A stretch of 64,000 bases of DNA from Lojkania enalia (lineage: Eukaryota; Ascomycota; Dothideomycetes; Pleosporales): the NCBI GenBank assembly GCA_010094045.1, contig ML986589.1, positions 255,974 through 319,973 on the forward strand, read 5' to 3'. The number at the start of each line of letters is the position of its first letter. Position 1 is the first letter of the stretch. The notes below the pieces were generated by a model. The model was not told the origin of the DNA. It saw only the letters and a list, made by a program, of their open reading frames with translations, and ran no database searches. Positions 1 through 11,523 of the stretch are shown here, in pieces. The position numbers and the translations under genes were made by a program.

Positions 1-2270
1 AAGAAGCAATCTCATTGATAGAAAAGTGCATCAAGCTACAACGACAGATCCATGGGCCTGGCCATCCCGACACAGTGTGTTCGCTCACGGTACTATATGA
101 GTGGCAAAAAGAAACTTTAGGGTAGCAATATAATGCGACTTTAGTCTATAGAAAATGAAGCTAGTACGGAGACAGAACAGGTCAAGTTGAGCGAGCGTGG
201 TTACCAATGATGTCTAGCAGTAGTCAAAATAATTTGGCATTAGAGGATGCCACCGCTAGCATGGAAGACAACAGACCCGCTCCAACCACAGAACTATGAG
301 GTGGTAATACTCTCAGAGAGATTGAGTTGTTCGACTAGAAGTATGGCCAAAGGTTGAGTCGGATCGCAAAGGTGCGGGGCTGAGGTCTACCCGCTTGCAA
401 AGACTTTACACAGCGAGAAGCGTGACAGCTACTATAAGTAAATTATGCTATGATAAGTATATGGCTGTTCTGCACTAGCGGGACTGGTAAACGCACCGGT
501 TGGAGGTACTGCTTAGAATGGAAATCCTTCTTAAATTTGCGCGCAGCAGCAGACACAAGCCTAGCAATAACTCCCGAGTATTGTAGCAAGGTTCTAAGAC
601 CTGGATAAGTCCCTGTTATCAATATAAGGGGTCGAAAGAGCTTGGCGATAGTGCTATGGTAAAGAAAGCCTATTCTGCTACAAAAGAAGGCTCTATTTAT
701 TAAGCGCAAAGATAACAATATTGTAAGCTCAGGTCACGTGCCTAATCAGCTGTGCAGCCCTTGACTAAGCAGTCTCATGTACTATATATTCCCCCGCCGT
801 ACCTTGACCGACAGGTCAAGGAAATATTATATCGCACCATCAATACATCCATCTATACCACCCTATACAGTCTCCACCCCCTCCTGATTACAAATATAAA
901 CGTAATTTCTATATTAAAATGGTTCCGGGTGCTTTAGGAATAGCTTCTAGTACACAATTTATATGGAACTATTTCAGATACTGACTTGTGCGTAGAGTCA
1001 GATTTGCCTAAAGCCAGGAACCCTCATATTTCTCAGTACAGAGGGTTTCTCGGCGCCTAGGCATGAACGTTACTTATTTCTGTATAATTGGGGATATTAT
1101 GACATGTCAAATATGTCGGAAAAGAAATTATAAAATCGTGGAAATACATCAATTGATTATGTTTCTCTATTTCCACATACCCCGAACTAACAAATCATCA
1201 GAACAGACCGGCCCGCGTTAGCTGTTGGTTTCCATAGCCCAAATGCTTGATGTTAAATAATTACTCTTTAGTTAAAATTTATTTATGGAAAAGGAAAAAA
1301 TGCGTGAGAGCTGAGTATATCTTCAAACCAGTAGAGCCGTGCGCTATTGCCTGCGTCGTCGCGCGTTATAGATCGAAACTAACCTGTGTAACAGTCCTCT
1401 AGCAGTATAAAATTATACACTTGGTTCGGACCGAAAAGCTAGCAACTAATTTCCGTCAGTACATAATTGCCTAGCCACTCACTAGACAAATCTAGTAAGA
1501 GGAAGAGAAACATTTATTGAAATGTAGAACTAGAGAGGGAAATGAAACTGCCTGCTAACAGTACGTAATTACATCCTCATACAATTCTACAAAGACGACT
1601 AGCCTGCGCCAGTACGTAATGGCCGAGCATGCTTCCTTAGCGTATCTAATGGAATAACTCTAAAATTTTCCGAATGGATATCATAAGTACATACTCCGTC
1701 AAATCAAAAATTGGGAGCGGAAAGAGAGATGTAACTGCCTGTAAGCTATACATAATCACGCCCTCTTCAGCTCCAGCGGTGACAACTAGCCTATCGTAGT
1801 ATGTACTAATCTCTCGCACCCTCTTAGCTTACTCTGAGAGGGTTTTTTTTAAAAAAAAAAGATGAGATCCTTACCCAGTCCGTTCTCACCCTAATACTCT
1901 CCTAGAAGAGCGATAGACCAGCTACCACATAATGCTTCAGGAGAAAAACCCTGGCAACAGTCCTCAGTTGTCGTAATTACCAGCTCTCTACCTCCAACTC
2001 GGGCAGTAGTGCCCGAGCGCCGCTCGAGTTAGAACCCGGGAGCGTTTTAAGAAATTAATGATTAAAAAAAATAAAATAAAATAAAGGATATAAATCGTGT
2101 CTGTACCCAGTCCTCTCCCGTCCTGGCCAACCCGATTTTTCAGGTCGATAGACTTGCACTCGTCCTCTCTAGAAACTTGAACGAAGATCATTCGAAACTT
2201 TGCAGTTGCGGAAATATTACACGTGCATCGTCTTCGGCGTGATTGAATGGTGAGACTTTTTAGGAGATTA
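1..2270. other. Gene-poor, AT-rich flank
   Basis: I see no supportable gene here; the open frames are short and carry no recognisable motif. The stretch from about 1450 to 1820 contains a diverged, imperfect direct repeat, and a T8-A10 homopolymer junction lies near 1843-1860. The composition is AT-rich but not as extreme as the transposon block that follows. It could be old repeat debris. Confidence 0.5.
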
Positions 2271-2271
2271 A

Positions 2272-2512
2272 TTTCGCTCACCGGCACCGTCTCTGGCATT
2301 GTTGCCATATGAGCTTTTAAAGAAGGCGACAGCAGACACTGTTCTAGGCGTTATCGTCCGTGACATTGAAAAATTTGTAAACAACCGAAAACCAAAACAA
2401 CTCCGTGAAAGACGGGATAGTTGAGCTAGTACAGTTGTGGAGAATTTCATTTCGTGGGCACCGCCATCGGCGTTATTGTCTACAGGGAAAAGGGACAACC
2501 GAAAATCAGATA
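2272..2512 (+). pseudogene. Left part of a coding-like frame split by the DNA transposon
   Basis: An open plus-strand frame of about 80 codons runs up to the TA target site at 2511-2512, with one internal TGA. If the element 2513-11523 and one TA copy are removed, this frame continues in phase into 11526-11731, where it is open for 68 more codons apart from one further TGA. Both TGA codons could have come from CGA by a C-to-T change. I do not recognise the protein. What is seen is frame continuity across the insertion; that it was a real gene is inference. Confidence 0.35.
2511..2512. repeat. Left TA target-site duplication of the DNA transposon
   Basis: A TA dinucleotide directly abuts the outer end of the left inverted repeat, matched by TA at 11524-11525. 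TA duplication is the rule for the Tc1/mariner/pogo superfamily, to which Fot1 elements belong. Confidence 0.8.
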
Positions 2513-2569
2513 ACGTGTTTATAAGCGAGCGGCCACTATAAGCGAGCGGCCACCCCTACCAACTTTTCG
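2513..2569 (+). repeat. Left terminal inverted repeat with an internal 17-bp tandem duplication
   Basis: It begins ACGTGTTTATAAGCG and matches the reverse complement of 11467-11523 with only a few differences, those I can see being mainly transitions. Inside it, a 17-bp unit (TATAAGCGAGCGGCCAC) occurs twice back to back, at 2520-2536 and 2537-2553. Repeated subterminal units are often transposase-binding sites; that role is inferred. The repeat stays GC-rich while the element interior is stripped of GC. Confidence 0.88.
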
Positions 2570-2592
2570 CGACGCTTTACCTTCTGACTATA

Positions 2593-3279
2593 ATGGCTCA
2601 ACCAACTACTTCTCAATTGCCCTATAATGAAGCAGATATCTCCCTTGCTATCTTAGCTATAAATTAACACCAAATAAGTAGCGTAAAACGCGCTGCTTTA
2701 ATCTATACCTGCCCCCGAACGACTCTACAACGATAACGCGCTGGAATTACTGCGCGACGCGATTGCCAGCCTAACTTAAAGAAGCTTACTCAGCTAGAAG
2801 AGGAGGTGATAACTAGGCATATACTTAACCTAGATTCGCGAGGATTTCCGCCTATACTAGGTGCTGTACGAGATATAGCAAATAAGCTGCTTACTAAGCA
2901 CGGCGCTGGCTAGGTTAGCAAGCTGTGGCTGCGCAACTTTGTTAAGTAAACAGACAGCCTTATTATACGTTTTAATCGGCTGTATAATTAATAGAGAGCC
3001 CTATATAAGGATCTAGAAACTATTAGGGCTTAGTTTAACCTTATAGCGCGTATAAAAGCTACCTATAATATCTATAATAAGGATACCTTTAACTTTAATA
3101 AAATAGGCTTTATAATAGGTAAGATATTAGCTTAACTAGTTATTACTAGCTTAGAGAGATAAGATAGATTAAAGGCTATTTAGCTAGGTAATTATAAGTA
3201 GGTTACTACAATCTATATAGTTAACGCTATTAGATAGATAATTCTACCCTTTATTATCTTTACTAGCTAGTACTACCTT
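2593..3279 (+). pseudogene. Fot1/pogo transposase, N-terminal part (broken)
   Basis: The reading frame starts with ATG at 2593. It resembles Fot1-class transposases: an N-terminal Psq-like helix-turn-helix, then a CENP-B/Tc5-type DNA-binding region (LEEE, then LDSRGFPP near 2835-2850, then WLRNFVK near 2931), then the start of the DDE domain (the FNFNKIGF stretch near 3091-3115 corresponds to the first catalytic Asp region NFDETGF, with Asp and Glu lost). Multiple TAG and TAA codons interrupt it. The frame resumes at 10437 after the nested retrotransposon. The product is dead. Confidence 0.85.
3275..3279. repeat. Left 5-bp target-site duplication (ACCTT) of the retrotransposon
   Basis: ACCTT immediately precedes the left LTR and is repeated at 10437-10441 directly after the right LTR. 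A 5-bp duplication is typical of Ty3/gypsy integrases. Confidence 0.85.
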
Positions 3280-3539
3280 TATAATAGTATAAGTAAGATA
3301 ATAGGTCCGAATATAGTATAAATCTACTTAAAGGTATATAGAAGTATATAGAGGATTAGAAACCTAGAAATTCTATTAACACCTATAAACCTTATATAAA
3401 AGGATATAGAAAAACTATTAAACTACTTATAAGGGAGTATATAACTATATACGGATAGGAAAAGAGGTAGAACTAGGGGTAAAATAAGATAAGTAAAAAG
3501 AAAAAACTTTTTATAGAACAATTTCTTTGTATTATTATA
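3280..3539 (-). repeat. Left LTR (3' LTR of the minus-strand retrotransposon)
   Basis: This 260-bp sequence is directly repeated at 10177-10436 with the same length. Differences appear to be mostly transitions, as expected after RIP. Canonical TG..CA ends are degraded to TA at both ends here. Just inside it (3540-3555) the minus strand carries a purine run with six consecutive G, the expected polypurine tract next to a 3' LTR, which fits minus-strand orientation. Confidence 0.9.
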
Positions 3540-4780
3540 CTACCCCCCTTCTTATAGGCTGATAGTCTCTATCTACGCTAGTTTAGGAGGAAATTAAGGC
3601 TATTATAAATAGGTTCTAATATAAAGAAATTTCTTTAAAATATTTACTAGTAAAAGCTAATATATATAATTACTTATAGAGATACGTTTATTAATATAAT
3701 ATTAAGTAAGGTTTTTATAATAAGTATAATTAACCTATATATTAGCTAGTAACTACTATTATAATAGTTTATTAATATTACAATTTTGTTGCGTATAGTA
3801 ATAAACGTTTACTAGCCTTAGTATATTACTAGATTATTATTAACTAAGCTTCCTTAACTAAATAATAACTTCTACTCTATATATATTATTACGCGTTTCT
3901 AGAACTATTAATTATTAAAGTATTATTAATACCTTATAGAAAAAAAATTAATTAATATACTATTCTACCTACCTTTTAGAGCCTTTTTAAAAGCCTTTTA
4001 AATTATTTACTTTTAGACTATACGCGCGTTTACCTACAGGTAGTATATAATATTTTCCTTTTAGTTTTTAAGATTAAAAAAATACGAGTATTATATTTTA
4101 TAAAATAAAAAGTATAATCCTATATAAATTGTATCTAATACTAGTAGAGTATTTACTATTAATATACTTATAGATCCCCTCCTATTATAAGGAGGAGTTT
4201 CTAGTCTTCTAAAGCTATTTTAAACTATAGATAGTAGCTTAATATATAGAGGATAAGAAGAATAAAGAGGTAGCTTTTAAGGCTATTTTAGAGTCTATTT
4301 ACAGCCTAGTATTTATAGTCTAGATTATAAGAAGTTAGAAAGATAGTTTTCTTATAGCTAATATCTAAGTAGCTTTATTCTACTAGAGTATTAAGTTATT
4401 CTATTAGGTTTTAGCTTTAGAGGCTTTAATATCTAGTTTTTAAACTAATATCGCGGCGCTCTTAAGCAGCTAAAAATAAAGTAGAGGAGGTTTAAGAGGA
4501 GTTTAGAAGGAAAAAAGGGGAAGGAGAGTAGAAGAGGAGAAGACTAGAGAGGTATTTAATAGTCTACTATTAGACCTTCTAAATTTTATAGAAGAGTAAT
4601 TTTAGGCCTATACTTTAGTTTTTTTAAAAATCTACTACTTAACTCTTATATACTATCGTTTACTAGGTAATCTATATTCTCTATACTATTTTTATATATC
4701 TTAATCTATTTAATTAGAGCTTTTAAAAGTTCTAGATAATTTAGATACTTATTATAAAAAGCTTTTAGTTTATAAGATAA
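3540..4780. other. Extra 3' region of the retrotransposon, downstream of the chromodomain
   Basis: About 1.2 kb separates the chromodomain from the 3' LTR, more than an untranslated leader to the polypurine tract would need. A plus-strand (antisense to pol) frame near 4240-4610 reads coding-like between TAG stops, ending in a basic and acidic, KE-rich stretch. I do not recognise a family. It may be an additional antisense ORF or captured sequence; RIP makes this uncertain. Confidence 0.35.
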
Positions 4781-4789
4781 ACTTATAAA

Positions 4790-7560
4790 GTTTAAAGCTT
4801 TATACTAAATTAGATTAAAATTATATCTTATCTATTTTACACGGTATTTAAAGGTCTTATAATATAATTTATTAGCTAGTATTTCCTTAACCTCCTACTC
4901 TTCTACCCTATTAATAGCGATAGCGGGTGGTTTTAGAGCTTCCTATCTAGATAGAGGGTCCTAGGGGTTCTTATATAGTAGGTTTAGTACGAAGATATTA
5001 TATATACTCGACTCTAAAAGTAGTTATAAGTAGTATAAGTTTCTAACCTACTCTAATATTTTAAAGGGGCCCTCCTATTAATTAAATAACTTTTAGTTTA
5101 ATCTCTAAACTATAAAGTTTTTAGTATTTAAATAGACTATATTACTAATCTACTAATTAATTAGTTACTAGTAATAGTTAATAATAGATTATATACAATC
5201 CTAAGCCTTTTTAATATTAGCTTTTACAGTTTCTTAGACTATATATATACGAGTCGCTAGAGCTAAAATATTCTTACAATTTAATTTATCTATTATAGTA
5301 ATAGGGTTAATAGAATATTTTCAATTCTAACTCTAATAGGGTTTAAATCTATATAGAATCTAATATAGGGATATTCTAATAATTATATAGGATAGAGTCG
5401 CTTATATTTAGTTAATTATAGATAATAGAGAACTCTAGTTATTTTAGTAGAAAGATATAAAAGGACGCAGTCTCTAATTAATATACTTATTTATAATCTC
5501 TATCTATCTATTAATCTCTTTATAATAAGTAGTAGATAGTTTAATCTTTACGCCTAAAATATAGCAGAATTCAGACTAGAAACTAGATATAAACTAAGGT
5601 TTTTAGTCTAAAATAATAGTTTCGGGTATATAGCTAAAGTAGTATACCTATTAAATAAATAATTCGGCTATTCCCCTTATATTAATTATATAATAGTAGA
5701 GAATAGATATAGCTTATTTAGATAGACGATTAATTACTACTATAATCTAATTATATCTAAACTTATTTATAAGGAAATCCTTAAAGTTAATATATAAATA
5801 TTATATTAGTTAATTTAGTATAGGAAGTAAATAGATAAAACCTAAGGTTTAGATTTATATTAGATAAGCTTTATAGTATAGGATATAATTCTATATATAT
5901 CGTTTATAAGTAGCTTCTATACTCTTTTAATAGTACTTCTAAAATAGTAACTAATAGGTTTTAGTAGCGTTTAGGTATACGGAAGATACTTAATTATAAA
6001 CCTCTTATATAAGTCACATATAAAAACCTAAATCTAATAAAATATATAAACAATTATTATAGAAGAGTAGTCTATTCTCTATCTAATACTTATAGGGTAG
6101 AAGTATATATTCTTATATAAAAGAGGCTTAGTTTTTCTATAGTAATATATCAATTAACTCTAGAGAGTCTAATAATATAACTTACTCCTAGCCTTTAATA
6201 ATATTTAGTATAGCTGTTTAAATTATTATTTAGATAATATAAGACTAAGCTAATTTAGTATTAATTTAGGGGTAAAGTTAATACGGTCTAAATAGAATTC
6301 TTAACTAATTATTAGTTTAAACTACTTTTAAATTTTCTATATTTTATTTATAATAACTAAAAATATCCGCTCTAGCATTATTTTTACCTAGGGTATATTT
6401 AATTTAGAACTAATACTAAGTTAATTCTTTAATCTAATAAACTTAATAAGTATTAAATACCTTTATAATTATAAAATATTCGAGTAAGCGATAATTAGTA
6501 TATATTAGAGTCTTAGTAGCTACTAAAGTAAGTTCTACCCTCTATTATTTAAACGTAGTAACGATTGTAAATAGTTTCTTATTATAAATCTTCTAATTTA
6601 GTTCTAAATTAGATAGAACTTTACTATAGAACGCTATAGGGTACTATTTTCCGTCGGAATATTTCTATAACAGTACTCCTATAACTACTCTATTAGAGGT
6701 ATTAGTTTCTATTTTTATTTCTAACGTAGGGTTAAAGTAGTAGAAAGTAAATATACTTAATAAAGCTAACTTTAATTTCTTAAAGGTAATATTATATTCT
6801 AAAGTCTATATAAAAGGGGTTATAGAGCTTTATAATACAATAATTAATTTTATAATACGCAAGAATTCTAGTATAAACTATTAATAGAATCTAGTAAAAC
6901 CTAAGAAAAATTTTACACCTATTATAGTAGTAGGTAGCTACTAGTTATATAGTACTTCTATCTTCTCTAAATTAACTTTAAGGCCTTTATTTAAGAGGAT
7001 ATAGTTAAGATATTTAGTTTAGGTAATATAGAATTCGCTCTTCTTAATATTAACTTATAACCCTACTTAATATAATCTCTTAAGAACTTTCTTAATATAG
7101 ATAGTATATATCGCCTCGTCTTTAAAGTAGATAAAGATATCGTCTAGGTAAGTAATATAAAAGTTATCTAGATAGTTGATTAGTATATTATTTATATAGT
7201 ACTAGTAAGTTGTTAGACTATTATATAATCTAAAAGATAGAACTTTATATTTATAGGTTCTATATTAAGTCTAAAAAATAGTATATTTTTTAGAACTAGG
7301 GTCTATTCTAATCTTATTAAAAGCTATACGAATATTAAACTTAGTAAAAATTACTACCTTAGTAGATCTAAATAGAAGTTTATCTATATATAGTATTAGA
7401 TATATATTTTTACAGGTAAAAGTATTAAGTTTATAATAATCTATATAAATATATAAGTTATTATTAGGTTTATAGATATATAGAATTAGAAATATAAAAG
7501 AGTTTAGACTCTATTTAATATACCTATTTTATAGATTATCTATAATATACTTCTTAGTTA
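4790..7560 (-). pseudogene. Retrotransposon pol polyprotein remnant (RT, RNase H, integrase, chromodomain)
   Basis: In minus-strand order, the reverse transcriptase core shows the YLDD box (about 7130-7150) followed by the conserved stretches up to SFLGF-like FFLGF near 6900. The RNase H segment carries FNPTLEIKIET, with the usual catalytic Asp position changed, and the YPIAFYSK motif (6610-6760). The integrase core includes INFKDF, INRLSK and KEINRQIEI-like motifs (5480-5810). The chromodomain carries a VEE-EVKEIL core and a YRVK motif (4790-4925). The gag and protease region would lie at about 7900-10100 but is too degraded for me to delimit. Stops at Trp and Gln codons dominate. Confidence 0.82.
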
Positions 7561-10176
7561 CCTCTAGCTCCTTAATATTCTATTTATATAATAGACTATA
7601 ACTATTAGAGAGAAGTTCTATAAAAATAATTTTATAATTATAAAAGCAGTATTCTAGTAATTAATAAGCCGCAGTTTTACTAAATATATTCTAATACTTA
7701 TAGTATTTAGATAGTAATCGGAGATTTACTAGTACTTTATTTTCAGCCTTATCTTCTAGCTCTAGGGCTTACTTATCTTTAATTAGCCGCTCGATTTCGT
7801 ATAGAAACGTAGAGAAAAACTCGTTCTCTTTCCTCTTTATATTAAAGTAGAAAGTATTAGCTATAATAAGAGCGATAATAGAAGAATAAGTTTTCTTTAG
7901 ATCGGATTTAAACTTTATTATATATAGGCGTATAAGAACTCTAAGCTTATTTAGACTATAGGCTATAAGAGATTAATATAGTTTTAGTAGTCTTAGTAGA
8001 CTCTTAATATAATAGATAGTTAGACTATAAAACTATTAATACTAGTCCTTTTCTTATAAAGCGTTATGTTGCTAAATATCTAGCTCTACCTCTTTATTAT
8101 ATACTAGCTAAGTTAATTATATAAGAAGAGGAGGTAATAGATTATAAGTAGTAGGATACTTAGAAAGCTATATAATCTAATTCTTATTTATATCTAGCTG
8201 GAGTTAAAAGTAATATAACTATTTAATACTAATAATACAATCTTAAATATTTAGGTTTATAATAATAAATAGGTAGTTTTAGATAGTTCTTCTATTAATT
8301 TATAGGTGTAAGTAGATATACTAATTAACTAGGGTTTAAATTTAGTCCTAAAAACCTTTAATAGTAATTTTAAAGGGTAAGTACTATATTAATATATATA
8401 GAGTTTAGGAGAGTAATCTAGCTACTATAGAATTAAGGAATAGGAAGCCTTAGGCACTAGTATTAATAAGAGTATTTAGTTGTACACCAACGCTTTTTAA
8501 ATATAGAATAGTAGAGATTTAGAAGTACTTTCCTCTAAATAAATACGATAAATTAATGTTTAATAAATTATATCTATTTAAACCTAGAATAGAGAGTTTT
8601 CTTAGGCGTTTCTATTTCCCACCCGAGAACTATCTAAGTAGTACTCGTTTATATCTAAGAACTCTTCTTCTTTAATCTTTTCTTATTTAACCTCTATCTC
8701 TTATATTTTAAGAACTATATATTCGTTTATAAAATATTCTAGTTTACTATAGTTATAGTAATTACCTAGGGTTATATACCTTTTAGGTACGAGAGTCTTA
8801 CTAAGTTATTAGAAAGCAATTATAATAGAATAAGATATTAATATTAGGGTAGATTAGAGTAGTATTAGATTATAGGTTACTTTAGATAAACTTTTAGAAG
8901 CCTTCCAGTACTGCTCTAAATTTGTTTTAGCTATAACCTATAAGCTAATAGTTTATTCTAGAAGATTAGAAATACTCCTCCTTTCTATATTATAGGCTAT
9001 TAAGTAGGTAACTATAGTATTAAAAGAGCCTTTCTATATAAGCTTAAAGCTAAGGTTTAGTATCTTTAGGCTGGGGAGAATTTTATCCTATAGGTAGAAG
9101 AACTATTTAAATTAGAATATAGATCCTCTAATAGTTATATTAATAAAGCGAGCTTTAAAAGTTAAGAATACTTCTCTCTTATTTATTCTTAGGACCTAAA
9201 ACGCCTATTATACTTCTATCTCTTTATTACCTATAATAAAATACGATTATAAAAGTGAAATTATTTCTTTAGTATTCTTAAACTAATACTAGTCTAATTT
9301 AACTAGGTATTTTAGTTCTAGATACCTTTTTATAATACTAGAAGTATATCTCTATACTAATACTATATATATATACTCTATCTAATAGTAATCTATATTA
9401 ATCTTAAGTTGGTTTAGGATTAAGGCTTACTATTATTTAAATATAAGTTCGTTACTATTTATAAGGCTTTTAATCTTAGATATACGTTTAGTAAGGTAGA
9501 TTTAAGGGGGCTTAGGGGTGGTTAAGAAGTTTCTTACTAGAAGAGTTATAAAAGTTTCTTAGTATATTATTAGTACTAATTTAGTAGTTTATAGAAGTTA
9601 ATTAAGACTAATAGTTCTCTATTATATTAAGCGTGCGATCTCCTCTTATAAAATTACAATTTATTCCTTAAGGGTTAATTCGCTCTAATTTCCCTCTAAA
9701 TTAGATAGGTTCTTTACTACCAGCCTTATAGAAAGGGGTCCGCCTATTATAGGGCCCCTTATAAAAGGTAATAGTTGTTTTATACGCGTAGATAGAAGTT
9801 TACTCTTACTATAACTTACGCGTATATCAATTCTAGTATAGAAATTAGAAGGTAAATTATAGTTAGATATTAGTAGTTACCTCTAATTCTAATAGGTTAT
9901 TAGTAGTCTCTAAATTTCTATCTAGGTGTACTTTACACAGCTTTTCCGAAAGCAATCCTAATTATAGGGGATAGAAAGTTCTAAACTTAAAGGTTTTAAT
10001 TAATAAAAGGTTTCTAAAATTCTATCTAGATAATTAAATAATTTAATATAATAGTATATAAGTATTATAATCTAAACTAAATTAGGTATATTTTAGACTT
10101 AGATATAGTTAAATAAACAATCGATACAATATTATTAAAGAGGCTATTATTAGTAGTATTAAGTTTTTCTATATAA

Positions 10177-10436
10177 TATAATAGTATAAGTAAGATAATA
10201 GGTCTAAATATAGTACGAATCTATTTAGAAGTATATAAGAGTACGTAAGGGATTAAAAACCTAAGAATTCTATTAATATCTATAGGTCTTATATAAAAGG
10301 ATATAGAAAAACTACCGAGCTACTTATAAGGGAGTATATAACTATATACGGATGGGAAAAGGGGTAGAACTGGGGGTAGGATAAGATAAGTAAAAAGAAG
10401 AAGCTTTTTGTAGAACGATTTCTTTATATTATTACA
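10177..10436 (-). repeat. Right LTR (5' LTR of the minus-strand retrotransposon)
   Basis: This is the 260-bp partner of 3280-3539. Its minus-strand 5' end still reads TGTAATAATA, preserving the canonical TG. The primer-binding site expected just left of 10177 is too altered to assign to a tRNA. Confidence 0.9.
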
Positions 10437-11450
10437 ACCTTTTTATATAGTATAAGGAGGATAATATATTATATAACTAGGCTTTCGCGGTTAATAATAA
10501 CAGCTAGACTACTAATAAGTTTAGAGTAGAGTAGTTAAAATACTTTATTAAGCATATAATAGAGTATAGGGTAGATACGTACTAGCTACTTATTCTTAAT
10601 AGTTATAAGAGCTATAACTTGCTTAAATTCTAATAGTTTTATAAAGAGAATAATATCTATACTCTCTATATACTACTATATTTATTATACCTTCTATAGC
10701 TATTTAATATTAGCTGCTTTTTACTATTAAAGCGCGCGTATAGATACTAGATTAAAAGCTTAATATATAACTATATTAACTATATTATAAAGCTAGAGTT
10801 CTTACCTATCTTCTACATAGCTTATAAGTAGTTAATTATAAAAAAGAACATCTGCGCAAGCTTTTAAAGTGCTAGTCTAGTCTTATATAATTTAGAGGCG
10901 GTAATATTAAAGCTTAATATTAAGCTTCGTATACTAATACCGCCTGCGCTAGAGGTTACCCTCTAGGAAGCTAAAATATTAAATAATACGCGCGAGCTAG
11001 ACGCTTAATTAATATTAATTTATAATAGGATTTAGAGGTATAAAAGCTTATTACCTACTTCTATTATTATAGTACTTAACTAGCTTAAAAAAGGCGCTAA
11101 AGTAATAGCATACGAAAGTACGCTTATATATAATTAGATTATAAGGCTTAAGAAAGTAAATAAGGCTGCTATAACGCGTAGAAAGTATAAAAAGAAGAGG
11201 ATCTAGTAGAAAGGTACCTTAATAAAGGTAGAAGCAGAGGATATTATTACTTAAAAAGATATTGAGTAGTAGCTAGAGGGGAAACGCGTTAAGGTAAGGT
11301 GCGATTAGGTACGAGTCGGCAGGCTTTAGCATGCTACAGCCGCTGTAGGGAAACTAGCTATAACTTAAGAACCTGTAAGAAAGATACTATAGATACTCCT
11401 TAATCTAGCGCAGCTTAAATATTATAATTATCTTATTACGTTATTAAGAT
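10437..11450 (+). pseudogene. Fot1/pogo transposase, C-terminal part (broken)
   Basis: It continues the frame of 2593-3279 directly after the retrotransposon and its second ACCTT. Recognisable pieces are YKEDN, TTNKFRVE, LKYFIKH, and the LLILNSYKS segment that corresponds to the second DDE region (LILDGHxSH, Asp changed to Asn), then the LFNISCF segment. A lysine-rich tail follows near 11150-11215. Stops are frequent, and the C-terminal end is approximate. Confidence 0.8.
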
Positions 11451-11466
11451 AGATCGCTGTAAAGGC

Positions 11467-11523
11467 GTGAAAAGTTAGTAGGGGTGGCCGCTCGCTTATA
11501 GTGGCCGCTCGCTTATAAACACG
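11467..11523 (-). repeat. Right terminal inverted repeat
   Basis: It is the reverse complement of the left inverted repeat and contains the same two copies of the 17-bp unit. It is followed by the TA duplication at 11524-11525. Confidence 0.88.

Larger units (their letters stand above)
3280..10436 (-). mobile_element. Ty3/gypsy chromovirus LTR retrotransposon, RIP-degraded, nested
   Basis: This 7157-bp element has 260-bp LTRs, a 5-bp ACCTT duplication and a polypurine tract. On the minus strand pol runs from right to left: reverse transcriptase with the YLDD catalytic box near 7130-7150, RNase H near 6600-6780, integrase core near 5480-5810, and a C-terminal chromodomain near 4790-4925, in the order reverse transcriptase, RNase H, integrase, chromodomain that defines chromoviruses. 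Stops are frequent throughout and no frame is intact. It lies inside the transposase frame of a Fot1-like element, so it is the younger insertion. Confidence 0.9.
2513..11523 (+). mobile_element. Fot1/pogo-type DNA transposon, RIP-degraded, carrying a nested retrotransposon
   Basis: The element is bounded by near-perfect inverted repeats of about 57 bp and a TA duplication. Removing the inserted retrotransposon (3280-10436) and one copy of its 5-bp duplication leaves about 1.85 kb, the usual size of Fot1-class elements. The interior encodes a broken transposase in two pieces (2593-3279 and 10437-about 11450), with helix-turn-helix, CENP-B-like and DDE-type regions recognisable despite many TAG/TAA stops. 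Stops at Trp or Gln positions and the extreme AT content fit RIP (C-to-T, mainly at CpA). It is certainly non-autonomous now. Confidence 0.88.

Noticed and set aside
443..937. Small open frames near the left edge
   Set aside because: No motif, no splice context and AT-rich sequence; consistent with chance.
1843..1860. T-run/A-run junction as a possible retroposon poly(A) tail
   Set aside because: No target duplication and no LINE or SINE sequence beside it.
2513..11523. A centromere or AT-rich replication origin
   Set aside because: The AT-rich block is fully explained by two identifiable transposons with defined ends and coding remnants.
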